Shown piece after piece: positions 23,699 to 31,585 of a DNA stretch of 33,621 nt (its first letter is position 1; the number at the start of each line of letters is the position of its first letter). The notes below the pieces were generated by a model. The model was given only the letters and a program-made list of their open reading frames with translations. It made no database searches and had not been told where the DNA came from. The translations under genes and the position numbers were made by a program. Source of the stretch: DATKDU01 sp035512595 (GTDB lineage Bacteria > Planctomycetota > Planctomycetia > Pirellulales > Pirellulaceae); the NCBI GenBank assembly GCA_035512595.1, contig DATKDU010000521.1, positions 1-33,621 of the forward strand, given 5' to 3'.

Positions 23699-24614
23699 CG
23701 GGAATAAATTGCCGCAGGTACACGGCACTCTGCACGAGCGATGTTTTCCGATCCTCCAGCGACTTCTCATACGCCCGATCCTCCACCTCGACGCAGACCG
23801 GTCCGCGGTAGCCGGTGTCGGTAAGGGCGGAGAAGAACTGCCCCCAGTTCACGTCGCCAAGGCCAGGGAGTTTTGGCGTGTGATACTGGTTCGGGTGAGC
23901 CAGAATGCCGACGTCGTTGAGTTTGTGCCGGTCGATGCGGACGTCTTTCGCGTGGACGTGGTGCAGGCGGTCGGCGAATTCGCGGATCGGCTGCACATAG
24001 TCCATGTGCTGCCAGATCATGTGGGACGGGTCGTAGTTCAGGCCGAAAGTCGGGCTGGGGATGTCGGCAAACATCCGCCGCCAGATGGCCGGGCTGACGG
24101 CCAGGTTCTTGCCGCCGGGCCATTCGTCCTTGCCAAAGAGCATCGGGCAGTTCTCGATGCCGACCTTGACCCCCGCTTCTTCGGCGAACTTGATGAGTGG
24201 TTTCCAGACTTCCAGAAACCGGGGCCAGTTGTCATCAACCGATTTGGTCCAGTCGCGGCCGACGAACGTGTTGACGCGTGTCACGCCCAGAATCCCCGCG
24301 GCACTGATCACTTTCTTGATATGGTCGCTGCACTTCTGCCCCTCCGCATGATCGGGGCAGAGCGGATTGGGATAGTAACCAAGCCCGCTGATCGCCACGC
24401 CGGCGTCGTCCATCGTCCCCTTCACCTCGGCCGCCTTCCCCGGCGACAGATCGACGACGTTGACGTGCGTCACCCCCGCATACCGCCGCTCCGCCTTGCT
24501 CGGCGGCCAGCACATCAGCTCGACGCAGGAATAGCCGGCCTGTTTGGCGAATTTGGCGACCTCTTTGAGCGACAGTTCGGGCAAGATCGCGCTTACGAAT
24601 CCTAGCTGCATCAT
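23685..24614 (-). CDS. Sugar-phosphate isomerase/epimerase-like TIM-barrel protein
   Basis: A 309-aa AP-endonuclease-2/xylose-isomerase-like TIM barrel. Metal ligands expected for the family are readable: the Glu in VGIENCPM, Asp and His in GLNYDPSHMIW, His in HHVHAKD and Glu in VCVEVEDRAY. There is no signal peptide. Such enzymes isomerise or epimerise sugars or inositols; the substrate is not deducible, though the neighbouring deoC and the Gfo/Idh gene in this window fit carbohydrate use. The last four residues (DPQA) and the stop codon come from the adjacent inverted repeat, and a triplicated heptamer sits 4 bp before the ATG. There is no purine-rich ribosome binding site on this strand. 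Confidence 0.88.
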   Translation of the reverse strand: MMQLGFVSAILPELSLKEVAKFAKQAGYSCVELMCWPPSKAERRYAGVTHVNVVDLSPGKAAEVKGTMDDAGVAISGLGYYPNPLCPDHAEGQKCSDHIKKVISAAGILGVTRVNTFVGRDWTKSVDDNWPRFLEVWKPLIKFAEEAGVKVGIENCPMLFGKDEWPGGKNLAVSPAIWRRMFADIPSPTFGLNYDPSHMIWQHMDYVQPIREFADRLHHVHAKDVRIDRHKLNDVGILAHPNQYHTPKLPGLGDVNWGQFFSALTDTGYRGPVCVEVEDRAYEKSLEDRKTSLVQSAVYLRQFIPDPQA

Positions 24615-24618
24615 GGGA

Positions 24619-24639
24619 GGGTTCAGGGTTCAGGGTTCA
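24619..24639. repeat. Heptanucleotide repeat GGGTTCA, three units
   Basis: Three perfect head-to-tail copies of GGGTTCA, beginning 4 bp upstream of the start codon of the TIM-barrel gene (minus strand), where the ribosome binding site should be. A third heptamer family alongside those at 7079-7232 and 18444-18591. Confidence 0.8.
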
Positions 24640-24690
24640 GAAGGCCTAGAACGATGCACTCTTGGTGAGCCGGTGGCGGACTCGGACCCA

Positions 24691-25242
24691 TCAATCAACA
24701 GTGTAGCCGACAAAGAACCAGCCAATCGGTTGCTGCGACGGAGGGCGCTCGAAGATCGGAAAGCAGACCGCTTCGCCACGGTCGATTGTGTTGTAAATCT
24801 TGTCGAGCCGCTCGGCAGTCACATGCTCGCGACTGGGGTGAATCGTACCGAAGAGGTCCTGCAGTTCCTGCGAGCTGAGCGGGACTACCTTGCGAGGCTC
24901 CCGGCTCTTGGAAACGCTTTCAATATCGAGGATGTTCCCAATCTCGCCGCTGCCGATTGCTTCGATCTGCCGCAGCAGTTTGACCTGCTCGTGAATATCC
25001 GTGGGCAGAGGCTGACATTTGATTTCGTCAAGCTGTGTCAGATTCTCTCGGTACGTTTCCAGTAAGCCGTATTCGTCATCGGTTTCGGTATAGCGAACCG
25101 AATCCTGAACGTTGGCAATATGCTCTTCCAGCAATTTTTTCAGATCGTAATTCTGTTTAAAACGCTCGGCCTGAACGGCGCGTAATGCGCTGGCTGGGTC
25201 GGGATGGTAGGGACCAGCGATTTGCCACGGCATCGCACCCAT
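24691..25242 (-). CDS. Hypothetical protein, 183 aa
   Basis: A 183-aa soluble protein starting at MGAMPWQIAGPYHPDPASAL, 9 bp after the dihydroorotase-like gene and probably co-transcribed with it. The opening (MGxxPWxxxxPYxPDxxxALxxxxxxxF) recalls a widespread uncharacterised family with MG-I-P-Y/W...PYQ-D starts in actinobacteria and others, members of which occur near contact-dependent effector loci; this is a recollection, not a search result. The middle is helical and charged (DLKKLLEEHIANVQDSV, YRENLTQLDEIKCQPLP). The end is WFFVGYTVD. No catalytic motif seen. The codon use and lower GC differ a little from pyrC and pyrB. Confidence 0.72.
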   Translation of the reverse strand: MGAMPWQIAGPYHPDPASALRAVQAERFKQNYDLKKLLEEHIANVQDSVRYTETDDEYGLLETYRENLTQLDEIKCQPLPTDIHEQVKLLRQIEAIGSGEIGNILDIESVSKSREPRKVVPLSSQELQDLFGTIHPSREHVTAERLDKIYNTIDRGEAVCFPIFERPPSQQPIGWFFVGYTVD

Positions 25243-25251
25243 CGTCTTGAC

Positions 25252-26520
25252 CTATAGACACGGCTTCCCGCCGACGAGAACTTGAACCGCCCTGCCGCGG
25301 AGCTTCATCCCGGCCAGCGGCGTGTTGGAGGATTTCGAGCGAAACTTTCCGGGCTCGACGGTCCACTCCTCGCGGGGATCGATAAGCGTCACGTCGGCAT
25401 CGGCGCCGATGGCGAGCGTGCCTTTGGAAAGGCCCAGGACGCGGGCCGGGTTGATCGTCAGCTTGGCCAGTGCCGAGGGCCAGTCGAGATGCCCCGGCTC
25501 GATGAGCCGCGTAATGACCAGCGGCAGCGTCGTTTCCAGGCCGACCATTCCGAACGGGGCCAGATCGAGATCCTGCATCTTCTTCTCGCTGGCCCGCGGG
25601 GCGTGGCAACTGGCGATCACATCGATCGTGCCGTCGGCCAGGCCGGCGATGCAGGCATCCACATCGCTTTGCGAGCGCAGTGGCGGGTTGAGCTTGCAGT
25701 TCGCGTCGAACGAACGCAGCGACTCGTCGGTCAGCGTGAAGTTGATCGGCGCGACCTCGGCGGTAATGCGAATGCCGCGGTGTTTCGCGCGGCGGATCAA
25801 CTCGACGCTGCCGGCGGTCGAGATGTTCATCAGGTGCAGGCGGCCGCCGGTCGATTCGGCCAATCGCAGGTCGCGGCTGACCATTACGTCTTCCGCTTCG
25901 GCCGGCATTCCCGCTAGCCCCAGCACCAGGCTCGTCCGCCCCTCGTGCATCACGCCGCCGCCCGACAGGTCGAGCACCTCGGGATGGTTGAGAATCGGCC
26001 GGTCGAACATCAGGCAGTATTCCAGGGCCCGCCTGAGCAGATCGGTGTTGTAGATCGGCAGCGAAGCGTCGGAAAACGCCACGGCCCCCGCTTCGACCAG
26101 CGAGCCGATCTCCGCCAGCTCTTTCCCCTCGCGGTTTTTGCTGACGCAGGCGATGACGAAGACGTGGCAGCGGTGGGCACGAGCCGCCTTCTGCCGCACG
26201 AACTCGACCCCGGCCGGCGTGTCAATCGGCGGATCGGTCTCGGCAATGCAGGCAATCGACGTGTATCCGCCGGCAATGGCCGCCGCCGTGCCGGTTTCGA
26301 TCGTCTCGTCCTCCTCGCAGCCCGGCTCGCGGAGCTGCGTGTGGATATCGACCAGCCCCGGAGACACGATCAAGTCTTTGGCGTCGATGACCTCGTCCCC
26401 TTGCCGTGGCGCAGCGTCGAATGCGGCGATCCGGCCGTCTTCGATCAAAACATTCGTCGTGCGATCCAAGTTCTGACTCGGATCGATCACGCGGCCGCTG
26501 GCGATGACAAGTCTCGACAT
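25252..26520 (-). CDS. Dihydroorotase homologue with lost metal ligands (PyrC'-like)
   Basis: A 422-aa amidohydrolase that follows class I dihydroorotase end to end: LVIASGRVIDPSQNLDRTTN, LIVSPGLVDIHTQLREPG, DETIETGTAAAIAGGYTSIA, INPARVLGLSKGTLAIGADA. Key residues are changed (numbered from the ATG at 26520). The DxHxHLREPG motif has Gln62 for the second His. The substrate-binding PNT motif is A-E-T (Glu94). FSDDG is FSDAS (151-153). The His of the HVST strand is Asn232 (HLMNIST). The catalytic Asp of the TDHAPH motif is Cys305 (ASCHAPR). His60 and His179 remain. It is therefore probably inactive. With pyrB just upstream on the strand, it matches the non-catalytic PyrC' that stabilises aspartate transcarbamoylase in Pseudomonas. 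A TTG 9 bp upstream is an alternative start. Confidence 0.9.
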   Translation of the reverse strand: MSRLVIASGRVIDPSQNLDRTTNVLIEDGRIAAFDAAPRQGDEVIDAKDLIVSPGLVDIHTQLREPGCEEDETIETGTAAAIAGGYTSIACIAETDPPIDTPAGVEFVRQKAARAHRCHVFVIACVSKNREGKELAEIGSLVEAGAVAFSDASLPIYNTDLLRRALEYCLMFDRPILNHPEVLDLSGGGVMHEGRTSLVLGLAGMPAEAEDVMVSRDLRLAESTGGRLHLMNISTAGSVELIRRAKHRGIRITAEVAPINFTLTDESLRSFDANCKLNPPLRSQSDVDACIAGLADGTIDVIASCHAPRASEKKMQDLDLAPFGMVGLETTLPLVITRLIEPGHLDWPSALAKLTINPARVLGLSKGTLAIGADADVTLIDPREEWTVEPGKFRSKSSNTPLAGMKLRGRAVQVLVGGKPCL

Positions 26521-26563
26521 TGTTTTCAATTGCGGAAGAGAACGTTTGCTTTCCCCTCGACAG

Positions 26564-26839
26564 TCATCCTTCGATCTCCACTACGACGAAGAACGTCTCG
26601 GTTTCTGGGCCCAAGTGATCAAATAGCTCTCCGGCCCATATCACGCTGACATGGCAATACCCGGAAGACAATTTACTCACCGGGATGAGTGCTCTTTGGA
26701 ACTCGCTCATTCCCGTGTTCACTAAATCCTTCATTTCCACACGGACAACCTCGATCCCACCATCCTTGCTCGCGATCCGACTTACATCCAACTCGAGTAG
26801 TTGCCGGCATAGTCTGACGACACTTGTCGGTATCTGCAT
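26564..26839 (-). CDS. Small hypothetical protein between pyrB and the pyrC homologue
   Basis: A 91-aa frame from the ATG at 26839; GGAG lies 11 nt upstream. An in-frame GTG at 26851 is too close to that site. The sequence alternates helical and beta-like stretches (QIPTSVVRLCRQLLELDVSR, HVSVIWAGELFDHLGPE, FFVVVEIEG) and has no signal peptide or helix for membrane insertion. I recognise no family. Its place between pyrB and the dihydroorotase homologue suggests co-transcription, but the pyrB side is separated by palindromes, so an insertion into a former pyrB-pyrC' pair is equally plausible. Confidence 0.55.
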   Translation of the reverse strand: MQIPTSVVRLCRQLLELDVSRIASKDGGIEVVRVEMKDLVNTGMSEFQRALIPVSKLSSGYCHVSVIWAGELFDHLGPETETFFVVVEIEG

Positions 26840-26885
26840 ATCACTGCTCACTCCGCCTTAAGCACTGCTTTCTACGAAACGCGCT

Positions 26886-26962
26886 GAAGCTCTGCTTCGA
26901 GGCGTCTGGCGATTCGCGAAGCGGAGCTTCGTTGCTTGCGGTCCCAAGCGGAGCTTGGGACC
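26886..26962. repeat. Cluster of three palindromes with AAGC-type stems
   Basis: Three successive hairpins: GAAGC/GCTTC (26886-26898), CGAAGC-GGA-GCTTCG (26917-26931) and GGTCCCAAGC-GGA-GCTTGGGACC (26940-26962, a perfect 10-bp stem). The second and third share the GGA loop and the inner AAGC/GCTT pairs, so they are variants of one element. They lie downstream of pyrB and could affect mRNA decay or termination. Confidence 0.8.
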
Positions 26963-26970
26963 GAGTTACC

Positions 26971-26991
26971 ACTCACCACTCACCACTCACC
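26971..26991. repeat. Heptanucleotide repeat ACTCACC, three units
   Basis: Three perfect copies of ACTCACC. The TGA stop of pyrB (26987-26989) lies in the third unit. A fourth heptamer family in the window, again at a gene end. Confidence 0.75.
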
Positions 26992-27946
26992 TCGCATTTC
27001 CCATCACCAGCCACAACACGGCCATCCTCACCGCCAGCCCATTGGTCACCTGCTCCAGAATCACGCTGTGCGGCCCGTCGGCCACGTCAGGAGTGATCTC
27101 CACGCCGCGGTTGATCGGGCCGGGGGCCATGATCAGGATGTCCTCTTTGGCCCGGCTCAGCCGCTCGCGGTTCATCGCGTACAAGAGGGCGTACTCGCGG
27201 ACCGACGGAAACGGCCGCGTGTGCTGCCGCTCGAACTGGATGCGGAGCAGGTTCAGCACGTCGCACCGCGGCAGGATTTCGTCCAGGTGATACGCGACCT
27301 CGACGCCGTACTCCTCCCATTGTTTGGAGACGAGGGTCGCCGGGCCGCAGAGGATCACGTGGGCCCCCAGCTTCGTCAGCCCCCAGATGTTCGAGCGGGC
27401 GGTGCGGCTGTGGGCGATGTCGCCGACCAGCGCGACGGTCAGCCCGGCCAGAGTGCCGCGGCGCTGGCGGATCGTGAGAATATCAAGCAGCCCCTGCGTC
27501 GGATGCTCGTGGGGGCCGTCGCCCGCATTGATGACCGAGCAATCGAGATTCTTGGCCAAGAGGTGCGGCGTTCCCGGCGTGCGGTGGCGGATGACGACCG
27601 CATCGACGTTCATCGCCTCGATGTTCTTGGCCGTGTCGATGAACGTCTCCCCTTTGGAGACACTGGAGCCGGACGACGAAAACTCGACCGTGTCGGCCCC
27701 GAGCCGGCGGGCCGCCAGCGAAAAACTGTTCCGCGTCCGCGTCGAGCTCTCGAAGAACAGGTTGGCGACCGTGCGGCCGCTCAGGACCGAAATCTTCCGC
27801 CGGCAATCGTCGGTGGCGGCCTTGAACTCCTCGGCCGCGTCGAGGATGCAGACAATCTCCTCGGCCGAAAGGCTTTCCAAATCGAGCAAATGACGCCGCG
27901 TCCAGACCGAAGGGGGCTTTGAGAAGTCGGTCGCGGTAGCCGGCAT
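26987..27946 (-). CDS. pyrB: Aspartate carbamoyltransferase catalytic subunit
   Basis: A 319-aa protein joining carbamoyl phosphate and aspartate, the committed step of pyrimidine synthesis. Signature motifs are intact: FFESSTRTRNSFSLAARRLG (carbamoyl-phosphate loop), SSVSKGETFIDTAKNIEAM (the 80s loop Ser/Lys), VIRHRTPGTPHLL, INAGDGPHEHPTQGLLDI, ALVGDIAHSRTARSN and MAPGPINRGVEI. The start is the ATG of MPATATDFSKPPSVW; the frame is open further upstream, but only through an inverted repeat. No pyrI regulatory subunit follows; instead a small gene and a PyrC'-like protein do. The stop codon overlaps an ACTCACC repeat. Confidence 0.97.
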   Translation of the reverse strand: MPATATDFSKPPSVWTRRHLLDLESLSAEEIVCILDAAEEFKAATDDCRRKISVLSGRTVANLFFESSTRTRNSFSLAARRLGADTVEFSSSGSSVSKGETFIDTAKNIEAMNVDAVVIRHRTPGTPHLLAKNLDCSVINAGDGPHEHPTQGLLDILTIRQRRGTLAGLTVALVGDIAHSRTARSNIWGLTKLGAHVILCGPATLVSKQWEEYGVEVAYHLDEILPRCDVLNLLRIQFERQHTRPFPSVREYALLYAMNRERLSRAKEDILIMAPGPINRGVEITPDVADGPHSVILEQVTNGLAVRMAVLWLVMGNAR

Positions 27947-27976
27947 AACGGCGACGCCTGATGCACGGGGTCGAAG

Positions 27977-28048
27977 GGGTCGGGGGGCGTTTTCGGCCGG
28001 GTGGCTTGGGGGTGAGAAAGTTTGCTCGCCGAAAACGGCCCCCGACCC
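27977..28048. repeat. Inverted repeat upstream of pyrB
   Basis: Arms 27977-27996 and 28029-28048 are 20-bp inverted copies with one mismatch (GGGTCGGGGG then GTTTTCGG type sequence), with a 32-nt centre. The near end is 30 bp from the pyrB start, so it would form a strong stem in the pyrB leader if transcription starts upstream. It may equally be a dispersed planctomycete repeat. Confidence 0.85.
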
Positions 28049-28482
28049 TGTTCCGGTTTCCTGCGCGGGGTCACGTTCAGGCGATGCCAATTCTAACAGC
28101 CAGGATTTCTGCCGCAAGGATGTGGCTGGGCACTCACGCTCCCGCTCCGGTCGTGAATCGGACTGGGAAACGGTCCCGTTCGCATTACCTTGAGCTTCTC
28201 CCGCCCGCCCAAGAACAAGAACTTATATATCGTGGCTCGCCAAGGAATCGAAATCGCCTACCTCGCCACTTCCTGCATCCTGCACGTGCGGACCCGCGGG
28301 TGACGCTGCCATCACCCACGACGCTGAACGAATCGGTGTTCTGGCAGCACGTGGCCCCGGGCAAACGATCCATTTCAACCCCCGGCCCAAAACTCAACTC
28401 AATCGGTCCTCCCTGCCCCTATCACATTCAAACCGTGCCACCCCGCCGTCTGATTCAAACCGCAAGAAATTTGGAAAAATGC
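28049..28482. other. Intergenic region, no gene recognised
   Basis: The remaining ~430 bp between the divergent pyrB and the calpain-domain gene. There are no supported reading frames, no tRNA and no clear terminators. An AT-rich patch (TTATATAT near 28220) stands out from the GC-rich context but has no matching -35 at the right distance on either strand. Confidence 0.45.
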
Positions 28483-28510
28483 TTGCAATCCCCTTCCCCC
28501 TCGTTACATT
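28483..28510 (+). promoter_or_regulatory. Predicted sigma-70 promoter for the calpain-domain gene
   Basis: TTGCAA (28483-28488), 16-nt spacer, TACATT (28505-28510). The same -35 hexamer precedes the second DUF1501 gene. It would give a leader of about 60 nt containing a T8 tract (near 28550-28557) before the ATG at 28577. Confidence 0.4.
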
Positions 28511-28576
28511 GCGTAAACCGTCGGCATTCGCCGCACCCGGAGTTCACGGTTTTTTTTCAGCATAGGGTAATCTGCC

Positions 28577-31500
28577 ATGCGCAAGCCATTCTCGCTGTGG
28601 AGTGCTACGTTCGCGCGCTTGGGTTACCTGGTTCGTTTCGTGGGGGGGGGGGTAGGAAATCGACCGCGGCGTGATGTGTGCCGCACTCGCCGGCTCCGAA
28701 TCGAGCCGCTGGAAGGGCGCGCGCTGCTGACCGCCACGGTCAGCGTCAGCGCGATGCCGTCGAGCGTCGATGAAGGGACCGAAGCCAGCTTCACGATCGA
28801 ACTTTCGGAACTCGTGCCGGAACCGGTCACCGTTTCCTGGAACACGGTTGACGGCACTGCCACGGCGGGCGAGGACTATCAAGGTGGCAACGGGACGGTG
28901 ACCTTTGAGACCGGTGAGCTGGTGAAAACGATCTCGGTCCCGACCTTTGCCGACGACCAAGCCGAGCCCGACGAGACCTTCGCCGTCCACTTGGGCAGCG
29001 CGCAAGGGGCGGCCGTCGATCAGTGGAACAACACCGCCACAGTGACGATCACCGATGTTCCCCCAGACACCGGTGGAGGGGGTGGAGATGGTGAAGGGGG
29101 CGGCGACCCGCCGCCCGAACCCACGATCACCGTGGCCAATGCGACGGGGACTGAATCCCCCGTTGGCCAGCCCGTGGTCCGCTTCCGCGCCACCTTGTCC
29201 GAGGCGAGCCAGCAAGCCGTTTCGTTCAAGTTTAGCACGCGCGAGCTTGCGCCGGTCGAGGCCAAGAGCAACATCGATTACACGGCAGTCGTCGATCAAG
29301 TGGTGACGATTGACGCGGGCGCGTTGTTCGCCGATTTTGACGTGCCGATCATCGACGACGACATCGACGAGCCTGATCAGCGGTTTGAAATCACGCTGTC
29401 GAATGCCGTCCACGGAACGCTCGGCACGGCGACGGCGACGGGAACGATTGTCGATGACGAGGACGAGCCGACGGTCCACATCGGGCTGCCGGCGGGCGCG
29501 GCGGGATTGGAAGAAGGAAATCAAGGGTCGGCGCAGCGCACGGTGAAAGTGAGCCTGTCACGGCGGAGTGAAAAGGAGGTCGGCGTTGATCTGGTCATCG
29601 AGCAGCTCACCGCCGCCCAAAGCGCGTACCCGGCCAAAGCCCCGCAGGACTTTCAAACCGGCTCCGTGCACATTGACTTCGAGCCGGGGATGGAGAATCC
29701 ATCCAAGGACCTGCTCGTCACCGTCGTCGGTGACGTGATCTACGAATACGATGAGGAGATCGGCGTTCGCGTGACCGCGGCGACGAATGCCGCTCATGCG
29801 GCGGCGGCCACGAAGATTGCGATCCTCAATGACGACGACGCGCCGACCGTGGCCATTGAATCCGAGTATTACTTCATGGAGGGGCATGACCCCCAGGGAA
29901 CGCAGACCATCATCCTTTCGGTGGACGGCGAGACCGAACGCGACATCACGTTGTACTACCAATTCAACGACGACACGGCGATCTACGGGACCGACTACGC
30001 CCTTGGCCCCGCCAGCCCGCTCGAAATCGACGCGGGCAGCCTGTTCGATCCGGAACTGACGGTCTACCTGATCGGCGACCGTGACATCGAGCCGACCAAG
30101 CACTTCTCCATCACGCTCACGTCGGCAGACGGAGCCACGATTGACGACGTGTACGACACGGCCGATGTTTACATTGTCAATGACGATACGGCGCCGGTGT
30201 TGTCGGCCGAAACCTACCAGTTTCAAGTCGGATATGCCGCTGACGCAGGAGAACCGGTGGGCAGCACACCTGCCACGGATGAAGACTGCGACCCGATCAC
30301 CTACTCGCTCGAAGGTGCGACCGAGGGGTTATTTGAAATCGATGCGAATGGCAAAATTACGATGGTCGGGAACCTGTTGCAAACGACCACTGAGTTGTTC
30401 ACCTTCACCGTACGAGCATCAGACCCCTACGGGCATTCCGATACGGCGACGGTTCAGGTAAAGGTAGTGCCCACGGTGGCAATCGGCGGCGACCTGTACG
30501 GTGTGGAGAACAATGGCGATACGATCACGCTGACGTTCACGCGGCATGCGCGGAACTATGATCAGCCGCTGGATGTGTCGTTTACGGTTGATTGGCAAGT
30601 AACGCTGACAAAGCCTTGGATCGGCCGCGCTGAACTGTCCGACCTTCAAAACGACCAAGGGCGGCAAGACCTGGAGAGTCAGACAATCCAGATCCCTGCG
30701 GGCGACCCGTCCGTTTCGATCACTTTACGACCGACGACCATGGGTGACTTCGATGAAAAACACGTCGAACTGTTCCGAGTCACTGTGAATCGTTCGACGA
30801 CACCAGGAGCGGAGTATGAGCCAGCAACCTATGACGATCCATCGGACTTGAAGGACAAGCCGATGCCCTCTCTTTACGGTTTCGCCAGCGTCTATATCGT
30901 GGACGGAGTAACGCTCTTTGCCGAAGGGACCGGAGATGGGCGCGAGGTCCACGAGAATGACGTCGTGCAAGGGGGCTTGGCTGACTGCTACTTCATGGCG
31001 GCCGTGGCCGCCACCGCCCTCCGCGAGGAAGCCAGCATCCGCGCGAGGTTCTCGGATCCCTGGGACGACAATGGGACGCAAAAAGTAACGATCACGTTCA
31101 TCGGACATGCGCCAGTGCATCTGCCGCTCGACCTGGACCTGCCGATGACCGCCGGCCGGCTGGGAGGAGACTTTGACAGTAATGGCGCGGTGGAAATCTG
31201 GCACGTGCTGCTGGAGCAGGCCTATGCGGAGGCAAGCGGTGGGTATGGCGAAATTGCTTACGGCTTGCCCGGAGAAATCTTGGCTAAGCTGGCCAGCGGT
31301 GAGGTAACGACGCTGCACGATACCGACCCGGGTTTCTACACGATCGACCTGCGCAACTACGCGACCCCCGCCTACAAGCTGGTAGTCGCCACCAAGAACT
31401 CGCTTCCTTCCGGCGCTGGGCTCTATGAAAATCACTCTTACGTGGTGATCGAGATCTTTGACGATGGCGGGACGTCCAAGGTTCGCCTCTACAATCCGCA

Positions 31501-31585
31501 CGGGAGCGAGGAAGTAATCACGACGGCCGAATTGTATCAGTCCATCAAGGGAATTTACTATCAACCCGTTGGAGGTGCGCCATGA
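28577..31585 (+). CDS. Calx-beta/cadherin surface protein with C-terminal calpain-like cysteine protease
   Basis: A 1002-aa protein. RRLRIEPLEGRALL (about residues 38-51) is the planctomycete LEPR-XLL-type N-terminal motif. Five Calx-beta-like domains follow (about 52-160, 178-292, 295-420, 425-535 and 633-775), with a cadherin-like repeat (537-630) before the last. Residues ~785-1000 form a calpain (C2) domain: QGGLADCYFMAAVAATALRE with catalytic Cys804, EIWHVLLEQAYAEASGGYGE (the calpain W..LLEKAYA helix), ENHSYVV with His953 and RLYNPHG with Asn973, the full Cys-His-Asn triad. Calx-beta, cadherin and calpain modules commonly bind calcium. A run of 11 G occupies codons 22-26. The stop overlaps the start of the secreted partner by 4 bp. 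Confidence 0.9.
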   Translation: MRKPFSLWSATFARLGYLVRFVGGGVGNRPRRDVCRTRRLRIEPLEGRALLTATVSVSAMPSSVDEGTEASFTIELSELVPEPVTVSWNTVDGTATAGEDYQGGNGTVTFETGELVKTISVPTFADDQAEPDETFAVHLGSAQGAAVDQWNNTATVTITDVPPDTGGGGGDGEGGGDPPPEPTITVANATGTESPVGQPVVRFRATLSEASQQAVSFKFSTRELAPVEAKSNIDYTAVVDQVVTIDAGALFADFDVPIIDDDIDEPDQRFEITLSNAVHGTLGTATATGTIVDDEDEPTVHIGLPAGAAGLEEGNQGSAQRTVKVSLSRRSEKEVGVDLVIEQLTAAQSAYPAKAPQDFQTGSVHIDFEPGMENPSKDLLVTVVGDVIYEYDEEIGVRVTAATNAAHAAAATKIAILNDDDAPTVAIESEYYFMEGHDPQGTQTIILSVDGETERDITLYYQFNDDTAIYGTDYALGPASPLEIDAGSLFDPELTVYLIGDRDIEPTKHFSITLTSADGATIDDVYDTADVYIVNDDTAPVLSAETYQFQVGYAADAGEPVGSTPATDEDCDPITYSLEGATEGLFEIDANGKITMVGNLLQTTTELFTFTVRASDPYGHSDTATVQVKVVPTVAIGGDLYGVENNGDTITLTFTRHARNYDQPLDVSFTVDWQVTLTKPWIGRAELSDLQNDQGRQDLESQTIQIPAGDPSVSITLRPTTMGDFDEKHVELFRVTVNRSTTPGAEYEPATYDDPSDLKDKPMPSLYGFASVYIVDGVTLFAEGTGDGREVHENDVVQGGLADCYFMAAVAATALREEASIRARFSDPWDDNGTQKVTITFIGHAPVHLPLDLDLPMTAGRLGGDFDSNGAVEIWHVLLEQAYAEASGGYGEIAYGLPGEILAKLASGEVTTLHDTDPGFYTIDLRNYATPAYKLVVATKNSLPSGAGLYENHSYVVIEIFDDGGTSKVRLYNPHGSEEVITTAELYQSIKGIYYQPVGGAP
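28642..28652 (+). repeat. G11 homopolymer near the 5' end of the calpain-domain gene
   Basis: Eleven consecutive G (GTG GGG GGG GGG GTA) encode V-G-G-G-V at about residues 22-26. Gain or loss of one G would shift the frame before the first domain. An in-frame GTG at about codon 34 could restart translation downstream of the tract. Confidence 0.9.

Noticed and set aside
28190..28235. Promoter at the TTATATAT patch
   Set aside because: No -35 element at 15-19 nt on either strand; the TTGCAA/TACATT pair at 28483 fits better.
28501..28557. Rho-independent terminator before the calpain gene
   Set aside because: The T8 tract is separated from the only nearby stem (CGGC/GCCG) by more than 20 nt, and no plus-strand gene lies upstream.
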